Assembly (NCBI GenBank): GCA_003567255.1
Contig: PWZW01000271.1
Location: 1 to 8,546, forward strand
DNA from: Puniceicoccaceae bacterium
GTDB taxonomy: Bacteria > Verrucomicrobiota > Verrucomicrobiia > Opitutales > Coraliomargaritaceae
Direction of reading: 5' to 3'
Length of the DNA: 8,546 nucleotides
Every line of letters starts with the position of its first letter. Position 1 is the stretch's first letter. Both the position numbers and the translations under genes were made by a program. Positions 1-6,685 of this stretch are shown one piece after another. The notes under the pieces were generated by a model that was given only the letters and a program-made list of their open reading frames with translations, was not told the origin of the DNA and ran no database searches.

Positions 1-6
1 AAGCGT

Positions 7-696
7 ATGGATATGGAACTATCTTTTACGGAAATCCGGGTGCTTGGCTGTTTGATGGAAAAAGAGCGGACCACGCCGGAGTATTATCCCCTAACCCTGA
101 ACGGGTTGCTCGCAGCGTGTAACCAGAAGAGCAACCGGGATCCGGTCGTCGCGTTTGATGAGGAAGCGGTGATCGACGCCGTCGATGCGCTCCGGGAAAA
201 GCAGTGTGCGTTTCGAGTGGATGTGGCGGGTTCACGTGTGCCCAAGTATCGACACTCAATCGATCGGGTCGTTGCCTGCGGGCGTGCCGAGTTAGCCTTA
301 CTCTGCACGCTCTTTTTGCGCGGTCCGCAAACGCCGGGGGAGCTGCGCACCCGGTCTGAGCGCTTGTATCCTTTCGCTTCGATTCCGGAAGTTTTGGAAA
401 CCCTCGAGGCCCTGAAATCGAATAGCGAAGGCCCCTTGGTGGTCGAACTACCGCGCCAACCAGGGCGTAAGGAGGCGCGCTATATTCATTGTTGGGCACC
501 TATACCTGAAGATGCTTCCGGAGGACAGTCAGACCCGCTGCGAGTGGTCGCGGCACCCGCGCGTTTTTCCCGGGAGGAGGGCGATGCCCTCAAGCTCGAG
601 ATCGCCGCGCTGCGGGAGCTGCTTGAGGGGATGGAAGCCCGCCTTGCGCAGCAGGAGACGGAGCTCAAGCGCTTGCGCTCGGAGTGGGAAGGTTGA
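7..696 (+). CDS. yceH: YceH-like UPF0502 (DUF480) protein
   Basis: A 229-residue protein of the YceH/UPF0502 family (DUF480). The family is predicted to fold as tandem winged-helix domains; its molecular role is not established. The family signature is clear at residues 23-48: TTPEYYPLTLNGLLAACNQK followed by SNRDPVV. A second winged-helix-like segment (about 90-165) includes LALLCTLFLRGPQTPGELR. The C-terminus (about 190-228) is charged, with heptad-like leucines, and probably forms a coiled coil, as is common in this family. The ATG at 7 is used here. The ATG at 13 is equally plausible and leaves the conserved LSFTEIRVLG intact. The frame is open to the left edge, so a start outside the window cannot be excluded, and no ribosome binding site can be judged. 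The gene stops 2 nt before the stop of the convergent DUF1501 gene. Confidence 0.93.
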   Translation: MDMELSFTEIRVLGCLMEKERTTPEYYPLTLNGLLAACNQKSNRDPVVAFDEEAVIDAVDALREKQCAFRVDVAGSRVPKYRHSIDRVVACGRAELALLCTLFLRGPQTPGELRTRSERLYPFASIPEVLETLEALKSNSEGPLVVELPRQPGRKEARYIHCWAPIPEDASGGQSDPLRVVAAPARFSREEGDALKLEIAALRELLEGMEARLAQQETELKRLRSEWEG

Positions 697-698
697 GC

Positions 699-1967
699 CT
701 AAATAAACGGGATCTTGGCAAATTTCTGACCGAGCACATCCGTGGAATTCACCGCAAACCATTCCTCCAGGATGCTGGCGTAAATACTTCTGAAATCGGT
801 CGTGTAGGGAATGTCCTGGGCGTCGGGGCTGATAATAGGGGCCGTCCCGTGAAGGCCGCCCAGGACGGCGTCGCCCATAACAAAAAGCGGGGCTGCGGCG
901 CCGTGGTCGGTACCTGCCCCGGCGTTTTCGGCGGAGCGGCGGCCAAACTCCGAGAAGGTGAGGGTAAGGACCTGGTCCGAGCGGCCCTTTGCCTTTAAGT
1001 CCTGCTGAAAAGCGGCCATCGCGTCGGACAGGTCACCAAGCAGGCGGGCGTGGGCGTTGAGCTGGTTGGCGTGGGTATCGTAGCCTCCTTGGGAGACAAA
1101 GTAGACGCGCGTCTCCAAGTCACTGTGGATCAGCGCGGCAATCCGCTTAAGCGACTGGGCGAGGCTATTATTCGGATACCGGACTTGAGTACGGTCTTTC
1201 TCAATCGCCTGTTGAATCCGCTGTTCGGTGACCAACACATTCATCATGGTATGTTGGAGAAAAGCCGTTTGCTCGTTCCCCGAAGGGGTGGTGAGCAGCC
1301 TTTCGTAGGCGGCATTTACGTGAGCGTTCCCCCCGCTGCCAAAACGGCCTCTTGGCCTGAGTCCAAAGACCGAGTGGGACTCGCGCCCGTGGAGGGCCTG
1401 AGGGACGACGTCTCCAACGTGAACGGCACGGGGGGAGGAGGTGGACTCGGCGCGCTGGTCGGCCGCAGGTGAGCCTTGGCAAGTGTTGTCAAAGTAGCGA
1501 CCCAGCCAACCGCTTGAGCTGATGACCTCGCTGTCGGAGGCGGTTTCCCAGATCTCCGACGAACGAAAGTGACTGCGGTTTGGGTTTGGGTAGCCGACGT
1601 TTTGCAGGATACCCAGCTGCCCATCGTTAAAAAGCCGATGCAAAGCATTACAGGACGGGTGCAGGCTGAGTTGGTCATCCAGATCAAGCAGCCCCTCCCG
1701 GATCGCAAGGGTGGGCCGCAAGTTGTGATACACATCGTTGTGACGGGGGATGATTGTATTAAGCCCATCATTACCGCCGGCTAGCTGAATCAAAACCAAA
1801 ATGGTTCGGTCCTTCTCTGGAATGGGCGCCTGCGCGGCGGCGGCCCGGGCCAGGAAGGATGGAATAAATCCGCCAAAGGCCAGCAAGCCCAAGCCACCCT
1901 TTCCGGAGCGGTCAATAAATTCCCGGCGGGTCATCGGGAAACGCTCGGTAAGCGAAGGCTGTTTCAT
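699..1967 (-). CDS. Tat-exported DUF1501 family protein
   Basis: A 422-residue DUF1501 protein, a family placed in the alkaline phosphatase/sulfatase-like superfamily, with no defined substrate. The N-terminus has a twin-arginine signal: MTRREFIDRSG at residues 12-22, then a hydrophobic stretch (about 25-40) and an Ala-rich region ending AAAAQA near residue 47, where signal peptidase could cut. Family motifs follow in order: ILVLIQLAGGNDGLNTIIP (56-74), NPNRSHFRSSEIWETA (128-143), VYFVSQGGYDTHANQ (288-302), FSEFGRR (338-344) and GTDHGAA (352-358). The acidic and His residues in the last three are the likely metal or active-site residues, by analogy with the superfamily. The ATG at 1967 lies 2 nt after the DUF1800 stop. 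The ATG at 1934 (residue 12) would put the RR motif at the very N-terminus and is a real alternative. Neither has an obvious Shine-Dalgarno sequence. It is second gene of the DUF1800-DUF1501 operon. Confidence 0.93.
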   Translation of the reverse strand: MKQPSLTERFPMTRREFIDRSGKGGLGLLAFGGFIPSFLARAAAAQAPIPEKDRTILVLIQLAGGNDGLNTIIPRHNDVYHNLRPTLAIREGLLDLDDQLSLHPSCNALHRLFNDGQLGILQNVGYPNPNRSHFRSSEIWETASDSEVISSSGWLGRYFDNTCQGSPAADQRAESTSSPRAVHVGDVVPQALHGRESHSVFGLRPRGRFGSGGNAHVNAAYERLLTTPSGNEQTAFLQHTMMNVLVTEQRIQQAIEKDRTQVRYPNNSLAQSLKRIAALIHSDLETRVYFVSQGGYDTHANQLNAHARLLGDLSDAMAAFQQDLKAKGRSDQVLTLTFSEFGRRSAENAGAGTDHGAAAPLFVMGDAVLGGLHGTAPIISPDAQDIPYTTDFRSIYASILEEWFAVNSTDVLGQKFAKIPFI

Positions 1968-1969
1968 AG

Positions 1970-3463
1970 CTAGGTGAGGTTATATTGAGGTGATTGTAAC
2001 ATGGCGACAATGACGCTGCGGACGACTTGGCGGACGTTTTGCTCGGAGCTGTTTTCCAAGAGCGACTCAAGTGTGGCGATAAATTCCGGACTGGGTGGGA
2101 TGGATAAAAAGTACCCGCTGAGATGTTCGGCAAGGAGGGTACGGTCGACGGAAGCGATTTGCTGAAGCCGTTCCCGCTGGACTTGGATGGGGGTTTTACC
2201 TTGCTTGCGGGCTTGGTCCAGCGCTGCCTTATCATCGGCATTGAGGCGGTCTTCGTTAATCGGACGAAAAAGTGTATCAACCAGCTGGCGACGCGCTGAC
2301 ACCGTAGAGGCGCTGATCCATGCCGAACCGCCGACCCAGCCCCGTACATTGGGTGGATTTTGAAAATCCTGCCCCATGCTGCGCAACTCATTGAGCAGGC
2401 GGCGGGGGAACGGGGGCGGGTGAAGTAAGAGGTCTTGGCAGAGGCCAAGGTAAAAAGCGGTCGGGCTTTTGATGAGGGTGCCGCGGAAGCGCGTATCGAA
2501 AAAGATCCGGCTTTGAAAAACCGTGCTGACCAGGTCTGGAATGGAAAATTTATAAAAACGCCAACGGTTCCCCAGCGCCTCAATGTATGGCTCTGGAGGT
2601 AGCTCGCTTGAAAGAAAGGTTTTGAGAAACTCCCGGACAAAGAAGCGTTCGCTGGCGGGCTGTTCGAAGATGAGATCAATCACCGCATCTCCATCGAAGC
2701 GGGCGGTCTGCCCAAAGATCTGCTTCGGGCCGTGGTCATGGGCCTCGGATGAGAGAAAGAAGCGACCGCGGGCATTTGTGCGGTAGCCGGTAAACGCGCG
2801 AGCGGCCTCGTACACATCGGCCTCCGTGTAGTTTCCTTCACCAAGGGTAAAAAGCTCCATCAACTCGCGGGCAAAATTCTCGTTTGGCCGCTCCCGCGTA
2901 CTTAGGTTTAGGTCAAGGTAGCGAATCATGGCGGGGGACCGACTGACTGCCTTGCAGAGGTCGGGAAAGTTGCCCTGACTCCCCTCACGGAGAATGCGCT
3001 GGTGTTCGACGAGGGCATCGGTGTCGTTTACCTTTTGGCGCGCAACCACGAAAATATTTTGCAGGAAGCTCAGGAGCTTAGCCGTGGGGCTATTTTCCGG
3101 TTCGACCGCCCATTGCATCCATTCTACGACGAAACGCTCAAATGCTGCTTGGTTCGCTTGCCTGATTTCCCGGTTGAGTTCTCTACGGGCCTCATAATCG
3201 CTCGTCTCACGGATCAGTCTGCGGAGTCGGCGCCGCTCCTCAAGGTAGGCCTCGGCGGCGGCTTCGCCGGGTGATTCGCTTTGGTTTAAGCGGTACAGGT
3301 CCATGACGGTCCCGGTGAGGCCACGACGATGGGCCGCGTCCACGCGATCAGGCGTCGCTGAAAAACCGCTGCGTCGCAGGAGGTGTGCTGCGGCAGATCG
3401 ATCCCACTCGCTGCTTGGGAGGGATTGCCAAGCGCCGTGGGGAGAGTACGGAAACGAAGCCAA
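1970..3463 (-). CDS. DUF1800 family protein
   Basis: A 497-residue protein of DUF1800, a family of unknown function usually encoded next to DUF1501. Visible signatures are AAHLLRRSGFSATPDRVDA (25-43), NENFARELMELFTLGEGNYT (194-213) continuing into EAARAFTGYR (219-228), DHGPKQIFG (243-251) and FQNPPNVRGWVGGSAWISA (367-385). The segment where many members carry a Trp/His-rich FWHNHF-type motif reads KLLSFLQNIFVVARQKVND (129-147) here, so the Trp and both His are absent. There is a charged helical stretch at about 75-112. No signal peptide is visible, although its partner carries a Tat signal. The start is TTG at 3463: the frame upstream runs to a stop at 3521-3523 with no ATG, GTG or TTG, and the conserved N-terminal segment begins soon after residue 20. 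The stop is 2 nt from the DUF1501 ATG, implying cotranscription. Confidence 0.92.
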   Translation of the reverse strand: MASFPYSPHGAWQSLPSSEWDRSAAAHLLRRSGFSATPDRVDAAHRRGLTGTVMDLYRLNQSESPGEAAAEAYLEERRRLRRLIRETSDYEARRELNREIRQANQAAFERFVVEWMQWAVEPENSPTAKLLSFLQNIFVVARQKVNDTDALVEHQRILREGSQGNFPDLCKAVSRSPAMIRYLDLNLSTRERPNENFARELMELFTLGEGNYTEADVYEAARAFTGYRTNARGRFFLSSEAHDHGPKQIFGQTARFDGDAVIDLIFEQPASERFFVREFLKTFLSSELPPEPYIEALGNRWRFYKFSIPDLVSTVFQSRIFFDTRFRGTLIKSPTAFYLGLCQDLLLHPPPFPRRLLNELRSMGQDFQNPPNVRGWVGGSAWISASTVSARRQLVDTLFRPINEDRLNADDKAALDQARKQGKTPIQVQRERLQQIASVDRTLLAEHLSGYFLSIPPSPEFIATLESLLENSSEQNVRQVVRSVIVAMLQSPQYNLT

Positions 3464-3647
3464 GGGGTGGATGGATTTGTGGTGGGGTGGTTGAGGGTGT
3501 CGGCGCGTAAAACAAACGCATCAACACGGTTAAACTAAATGAAAAAGCATAGGCGCTCAAGTGAAAATGTGACCTTGGAAAACGGTGTTGGTGGCGATTG
3601 TGTGAACGCTTTATTGAGTCGTCTCAACCGGACCGCAAAGCCCGCCT
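3464..3647. other. Intergenic gap before the DUF1800-DUF1501 operon
   Basis: This 184-bp gap is the largest in the window. It lies between the nitroreductase stop and the DUF1800 start, and its part at about 3505-3575 is more AT-rich than its surroundings. It is where a promoter for the DUF1800-DUF1501 operon (minus strand) would be expected. The best sigma70-like match on the minus strand is TTGAGC (3560-3555), a 17-bp spacer and TAGTTT (3537-3532). It matches only 7 of 12 consensus bases, so I do not call it as a promoter. A 5-bp stem (3614-3618 with 3623-3627, TCGT loop) lies just after the nitroreductase stop but lacks a T-tract. I see no convincing gene on either strand. Confidence 0.5.
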
Positions 3648-4253
3648 TCAGGTATCTACCCAACGAACCACTGTTGAGAGGGGCTTTCGCCGGGCGGAGC
3701 GCGGCGGGCGGTCCGAAAGGCCAAGATAAATGGTGCCGAGACAGCGTTCGTCGGCACCGAGCCCGAGAAATTCGTGGAGCTCCGGAGTGTAGGTTTCGGC
3801 TCCGCTGCCCCAAAAGCTTAGCACCCCTTGGGCGTGAGCGCTCAGCATAAGGTTTTGAGCGGCGCAGGCCACTGCTTCGATCTCCTCAACCTCGGGAATC
3901 TCTCCGGTGTTGTCTCGCTTCATGCAAAGCATGATGGCGTGTGAGCTCAGCAAGAGATTACTGCGCAGCCGATCAAATTTTTTCGGATCAAACTTATGGG
4001 GAGCCACGGTCGTCCGGTACCACGCTTGGCGGAAGTCGGCCAAGCGCTCCATTCCTGCGCCGGTAAACACCTGAAAGCGCCACGGCTGGGTGAGCTTGTG
4101 GGTGGGGGCCCAGCAGGCGTCTTCCAAGATCGTTTGGACGATGGTATTGGGGACTTTTTGCCCGTTGAAGAGGCGTGGTTTCACGCTGCGACGATTGCGG
4201 ATCGCTGCGCTGACATTGGCCGCCAAGGAGTGCTCTGCATGAGGTCCATCCAT
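3648..4253 (-). CDS. YdjA-type nitroreductase family protein
   Basis: A 201-residue flavoprotein of the nitroreductase superfamily, closest in pattern to the small YdjA subgroup. It probably uses FMN and NAD(P)H to reduce nitro or other electrophilic compounds; the physiological substrate is unknown. FMN-binding features are visible: NRRSVKP (20-26), where the RRS segment usually contacts the FMN phosphate; APTHKLTQPWRF (49-60), matching the YdjA-type QPWRF segment; a helix with E125 to L145; and GVLSFWGSG (143-151), which corresponds to the subgroup's G-x-x-x-x-W-x-S/T-G loop. The length fits the compact YdjA class, which functions as a homodimer. A longer reading from TTG at 4289 is possible, but the ATG at 4253 is preferred: homology begins just downstream, and the extra 12 codons would lie in a predicted hairpin. 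It is flanked by gaps of 103 and 184 bp, so it may be monocistronic. Confidence 0.9.
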   Translation of the reverse strand: MDGPHAEHSLAANVSAAIRNRRSVKPRLFNGQKVPNTIVQTILEDACWAPTHKLTQPWRFQVFTGAGMERLADFRQAWYRTTVAPHKFDPKKFDRLRSNLLLSSHAIMLCMKRDNTGEIPEVEEIEAVACAAQNLMLSAHAQGVLSFWGSGAETYTPELHEFLGLGADERCLGTIYLGLSDRPPRSARRKPLSTVVRWVDT

Positions 4254-4255
4254 AG

Positions 4256-4308
4256 AAAAAAATAATACCTTGGGCCGGTAAGGGTGCAAATTTTGGCCCC
4301 GTTTACCG
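4256..4308 (-). promoter_or_regulatory. Possible terminator or attenuator-like hairpin before the nitroreductase gene
   Basis: On the minus strand, CGGTAA (4308-4303) can pair with TTACCG (4281-4276), extended by a 3-bp GGG/CCC inner stem across a 2-nt bulge. A run of seven T (4262-4256) follows and ends 2 nt before the nitroreductase ATG. A second, mutually exclusive pairing, GGGCC (4299-4295) with GGCCC (4276-4272), uses overlapping bases. The T run is about 13 nt from the hairpin base, which is too far for a canonical intrinsic terminator. It could be a weak terminator of the AsmA-like gene, a leader structure, or chance. Confidence 0.22.
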
Positions 4309-4356
4309 CGCAGGTGATGGTCTCGAATTGCCCGGCATGCCGAGCCTGTCAGCAGG

Positions 4357-5109
4357 TTAGTTGCCCATCAGGCCGCGGATAACGCTGCGGCCCTGCTCAA
4401 TCACGCCATCGGAGGCTTCCCCCCCGCGCTCAAGGAGATTATCTCCCAGGTCACGAAAGCTCCCGCCCAGTCCCCTCAGCGCGGGGCCCACCTGTTTGAG
4501 GACCTCGCCGAGGACGAGTTGGACGACGTCGCTCACGTTCATACCGTCCTCTCCAGTGCCGATATTATTGAGCTCTATCCGGGCGAGTTTAACGTTCACC
4601 GACTGGCCAAATGCGCTGCCGACGAGCACACCTTCCTCAATGATCAGTTCTTTGATGATGATGTCTTTGCCCGCGCCTTCCTTGGCTTCCACATCTTCGG
4701 ATGGCGGTGCGAAGGACTGCACATTACCCATCAGTCGCTGGAGGTTGTTACCCCGGGTGGTTTGCTCAATCCGGAGTTGAGGAGCGCGCACGTGTACTCG
4801 CTCGATGATAATGGTATCGCTCAAAAGGGAGCGTGGGTGGAGTTTTACGTTGATCTCGCCGAGGAGCATCAAATTTTCATCGGAAAATCCCTCGGGATTG
4901 CCAATGCGCAGACCATGCAGCGTACCTTCGCCGGAAAAGAGAGAAAGCGCCACACCCTCAAGCTGTACCTCTGACTGGGTGATGTCCGGACCGATGGTTT
5001 CCACGCCTTTCTTAACCAAAGCGTTGATCCAACCGCTGCCGAACAATACGAAGGCAATGATGAGCACTCCCACCAAACCGAGAAGCGTGAAGAAAATCTT
5101 TTTTATCAT
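4357..5109 (-). CDS. AsmA-like membrane-anchored protein
   Basis: A 250-residue protein with an N-terminal membrane anchor (MIKKIFF, then a hydrophobic segment at about 6-27) and a periplasmic domain resembling the N-terminal repeat of AsmA/DUF748-type proteins. The diagnostic stretch is VQLEGVALSLFSGEGTLHGL with RIGNPEGF (48-75), followed by beta-rich segments LMLLGEINVKLHPRSLLSD (80-98) and IIIERVHVRAPQLRIEQ (100-116), and a second one at about 150-180. A Glu/Pro/Lys linker (about 133-148) divides the beta-rich parts. The C-terminus (190-250) is Gly-rich and probably helical. AsmA-family proteins act in envelope lipid transport or outer-membrane homeostasis. This one is far shorter than AsmA (about 600 residues), so a bridge-type role should not be assumed. 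The start is ATG at 5109, directly before the membrane segment; an upstream in-frame extension to 5184 would bury the anchor. There is no strong Shine-Dalgarno. It diverges from the rhomboid gene. Confidence 0.78.
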   Translation of the reverse strand: MIKKIFFTLLGLVGVLIIAFVLFGSGWINALVKKGVETIGPDITQSEVQLEGVALSLFSGEGTLHGLRIGNPEGFSDENLMLLGEINVKLHPRSLLSDTIIIERVHVRAPQLRIEQTTRGNNLQRLMGNVQSFAPPSEDVEAKEGAGKDIIIKELIIEEGVLVGSAFGQSVNVKLARIELNNIGTGEDGMNVSDVVQLVLGEVLKQVGPALRGLGGSFRDLGDNLLERGGEASDGVIEQGRSVIRGLMGN

Positions 5110-5140
5110 AGGAATATTGGATTGAGCCGTTTGCCTTAAG
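5110..5140. promoter_or_regulatory. Short divergent intergenic region
   Basis: Only 31 bp separate the start codons of the divergent AsmA-like and rhomboid genes (49 bp if the rhomboid starts at 5159). There is no room for two full promoters, so at least one must lie inside the opposing coding sequence. TATCAT at 5104-5109 on the plus strand resembles a -10 element, but no -35 is found at a suitable distance. No operator-like repeat is evident. Confidence 0.4.
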
Positions 5141-6178
5141 ATGACGCCATGTAAGCGAATGGCGAGCGAAAAGCAGGCGAGCACACCCTTTGTGACGTTG
5201 ACTTCCGGAAGCGGAAATAGCGAGGGACGGAGTCATGCCTCGGATGGCACGGTTTTTGGAACCTTGCCTGAGAATTTTGACGTTCCTGAAGGATTGGTTC
5301 CGGTGGCGGTGATTCGCGATGCGGGCTTGGCTAATGAGTTTGGTCTGGCGGTACTCGCGATGGGCCAGACTTATTGGGCTTTCACGAGTGAGTCTGGTGT
5401 CATTCTCTGCGTTGATGTTGCCTCTGCCGAGGTGGTTGGGCGGGAGTTAGTTGCCTATGATCGGGTACGTCGTCCGCGTGAATGTACCGTGCAGGCGCTG
5501 ATCGAGCTTCCGGTTTCCTGGAGTGGGCCGGTCATCTACGGAGTCATCCTGGTGACGTTTTTTTTGCTGCAGATGGGTGCTGAGGGCAGTGCGCTCACTC
5601 AATCCGGGCGGACGGACGCTCAAGCGATTTACGGGGCGGGGGAGTGGTGGCGCTGCGCCACTGCGCTGTTCTTGCACGCCGACGTCGCGCATTTGGGGGC
5701 AAATCTGGTCGCTGGCGGAGGCTTCGCTCTCTTGTTGGGGAGGAGCTTTGGGACCGGCGCAACGTGGCTTGCGCTCCTGCTCTGCGGAGCCCTTGGGAAT
5801 GCCTTGACGGCAGCCCTTTACTTTCCCGAGGCGCATTTATCGATTGGCGCGTCGACGGCGGTGTTTGCTGGCCTCGGTTTGCTGACCGGAAGTGGTGCAT
5901 GGTTTGCCCTGCGGAGCCAGCAGTACGGGTTTGTCTTGCCGAAATGGACGCTGCCGCTCCTTGGGGGGGTGGCGCTTTTGGGCTTTCTTGGAGTGGGCTC
6001 AGATTCCGAGCGAATCGACGTACTCGCCCACCTCTGCGGTTTTCTGGTGGGTATGGGCGTCGGTTTGGCTATGGGCGTGGCTCAAGGTTATTTGGCCAGC
6101 AATCACCGTCGCCTCAATCTTCCGCTGGCGGGAGTGGCCCTTGGTTTGGCCGCCTTTGCCTGGATCTGGGCCATTTAG
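5141..6178 (+). CDS. Rhomboid family intramembrane serine protease
   Basis: A 345-residue membrane protease that would cleave transmembrane substrates within the cytoplasmic membrane; the substrate is unknown. The rhomboid core is complete: GEWWRCATALFLHADVAHL (167-185) with GAN (186-188), giving the H-x-x-x-N segment; SIGASTAVFAGLG (234-246), with the nucleophile S238; and DVLAHLCGFLVGMGVG (293-308), with catalytic H297. Membrane segments lie near 130-146, 184-202, 207-227, 238-256, 268-286, 294-315 and 326-344, so seven segments are likely. Residues 35-115 form a soluble N-terminal domain. Its pattern (a hydrophobic stretch, G-x-x-Y, an LCVDVASAEVV segment, then REL-x-x-Y) resembles the cytosolic domain ahead of other bacterial rhomboids. 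The ATG at 5141 is chosen and the ATG at 5159 is an alternative; neither has a clear Shine-Dalgarno. It ends 48 bp from the convergent ybeY stop. Confidence 0.9.
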   Translation: MTPCKRMASEKQASTPFVTLTSGSGNSEGRSHASDGTVFGTLPENFDVPEGLVPVAVIRDAGLANEFGLAVLAMGQTYWAFTSESGVILCVDVASAEVVGRELVAYDRVRRPRECTVQALIELPVSWSGPVIYGVILVTFFLLQMGAEGSALTQSGRTDAQAIYGAGEWWRCATALFLHADVAHLGANLVAGGGFALLLGRSFGTGATWLALLLCGALGNALTAALYFPEAHLSIGASTAVFAGLGLLTGSGAWFALRSQQYGFVLPKWTLPLLGGVALLGFLGVGSDSERIDVLAHLCGFLVGMGVGLAMGVAQGYLASNHRRLNLPLAGVALGLAAFAWIWAI

Positions 6179-6226
6179 GTGCTTGATCTGGCTGAGGCTG
6201 GACCGGGCGCTTGAGGTAACTTGGTG

Positions 6227-6685
6227 CTAATCAACCGTGTAATCCGGGATCACGTCTGCGAGAAGCTTGAGCGCGGTGGCTTCGGCCGCGCGCATATCCC
6301 GGCGCTCAGGCTCCGTTTTGTCCTTGAACCCCGCGAGGTGAAGCCAACCGTGGACGAGGTACAAACTTAATTCCTTACTGAAGGGTTCGCCCAACTCGCG
6401 GGCACGTTGAAGGGCGTGGTCGACGGATACGATGATTTCACCGGCAGAGTCCATTTCCGGATCCGCCGGGAAGGTGATCACATCGGTCGAGGAGGGATCG
6501 TTTAAAAAGCAGGCGTGAATTTTTCCGATCGTCCGATCAGAAACAAAGACGATCGAAAGGTCACCTGGGGATATCGGGTAGGCACCGCTTTCCTCAAGGG
6601 CTCGAAACATTCTGCGGGTCCCGGCCGCCGGTCGCTTCAGCATCCGGTAGCGATTATTGATTTGAAGATTTAGACGGTGAGGCAT
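6227..6685 (-). CDS. ybeY: YbeY endoribonuclease (rRNA maturation factor)
   Basis: A 152-residue YbeY, the metal-dependent endoribonuclease that matures the 3' end of 16S rRNA and takes part in ribosome quality control in the cytoplasm. Conserved segments are LNLQINNRYR (5-14), LSIVFVSD (43-50), FLNDPSSTDVITFP (60-73), GEIIVSVDHA (82-91) and the metal site VHGWLHLAGFKDK (111-123). Ligands are H112, H116 and, at the third position, D122 in place of the His of E. coli YbeY. The YR-x-K-D segment with the conserved Arg of E. coli (R59) reads FLNDP here, with Leu at the Arg position. The ATG at 6685 fits the usual length and keeps the conserved N-terminal beta strand. The frame is open to 6826, but that part has no family similarity and is the out-of-frame shadow of the upstream gene. 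The start overlaps the HD gene by 32 nt, suggesting translational coupling. Confidence 0.95.
   Translation of the reverse strand: MPHRLNLQINNRYRMLKRPAAGTRRMFRALEESGAYPISPGDLSIVFVSDRTIGKIHACFLNDPSSTDVITFPADPEMDSAGEIIVSVDHALQRARELGEPFSKELSLYLVHGWLHLAGFKDKTEPERRDMRAAEATALKLLADVIPDYTVD

Noticed and set aside
1050..1472. 140-codon open frame on + inside the DUF1501 gene
   Set aside because: It is antisense to clear DUF1501 motifs and has no family similarity I can see.
3348..3560. Minus-strand frame with a short hydrophobic N-terminus just upstream of DUF1800, possibly a signal peptide split off by a frameshift
   Set aside because: It starts at TTG, its hydrophobic part is interrupted by Arg, and the DUF1800 frame already begins like other signal-less members. 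Joining them would need an unsupported frameshift.
3532..3560. TTGAGC-N17-TAGTTT as a promoter for the DUF1800 operon
   Set aside because: It matches only 7 of 12 consensus positions, and such matches are frequent by chance in an AT-richer stretch.
3614..3627. 5-bp stem with a 4-nt loop after the nitroreductase stop as a terminator
   Set aside because: The stem is short and AT-containing, and no T-tract follows on the minus strand.
3539..3850. 103-codon open frame on + starting in the 184-bp gap
   Set aside because: Two thirds of it is antisense to the nitroreductase C-terminus. It has no ribosome binding site, is Arg-rich with no domain, and looks like a chance frame.
4333..4342. 10-bp perfect palindrome CGGCATGCCG
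   Set aside because: It is a single copy with no T-tract, no flanking repeat and no recognised regulator site. It is compatible with chance in GC-rich DNA.
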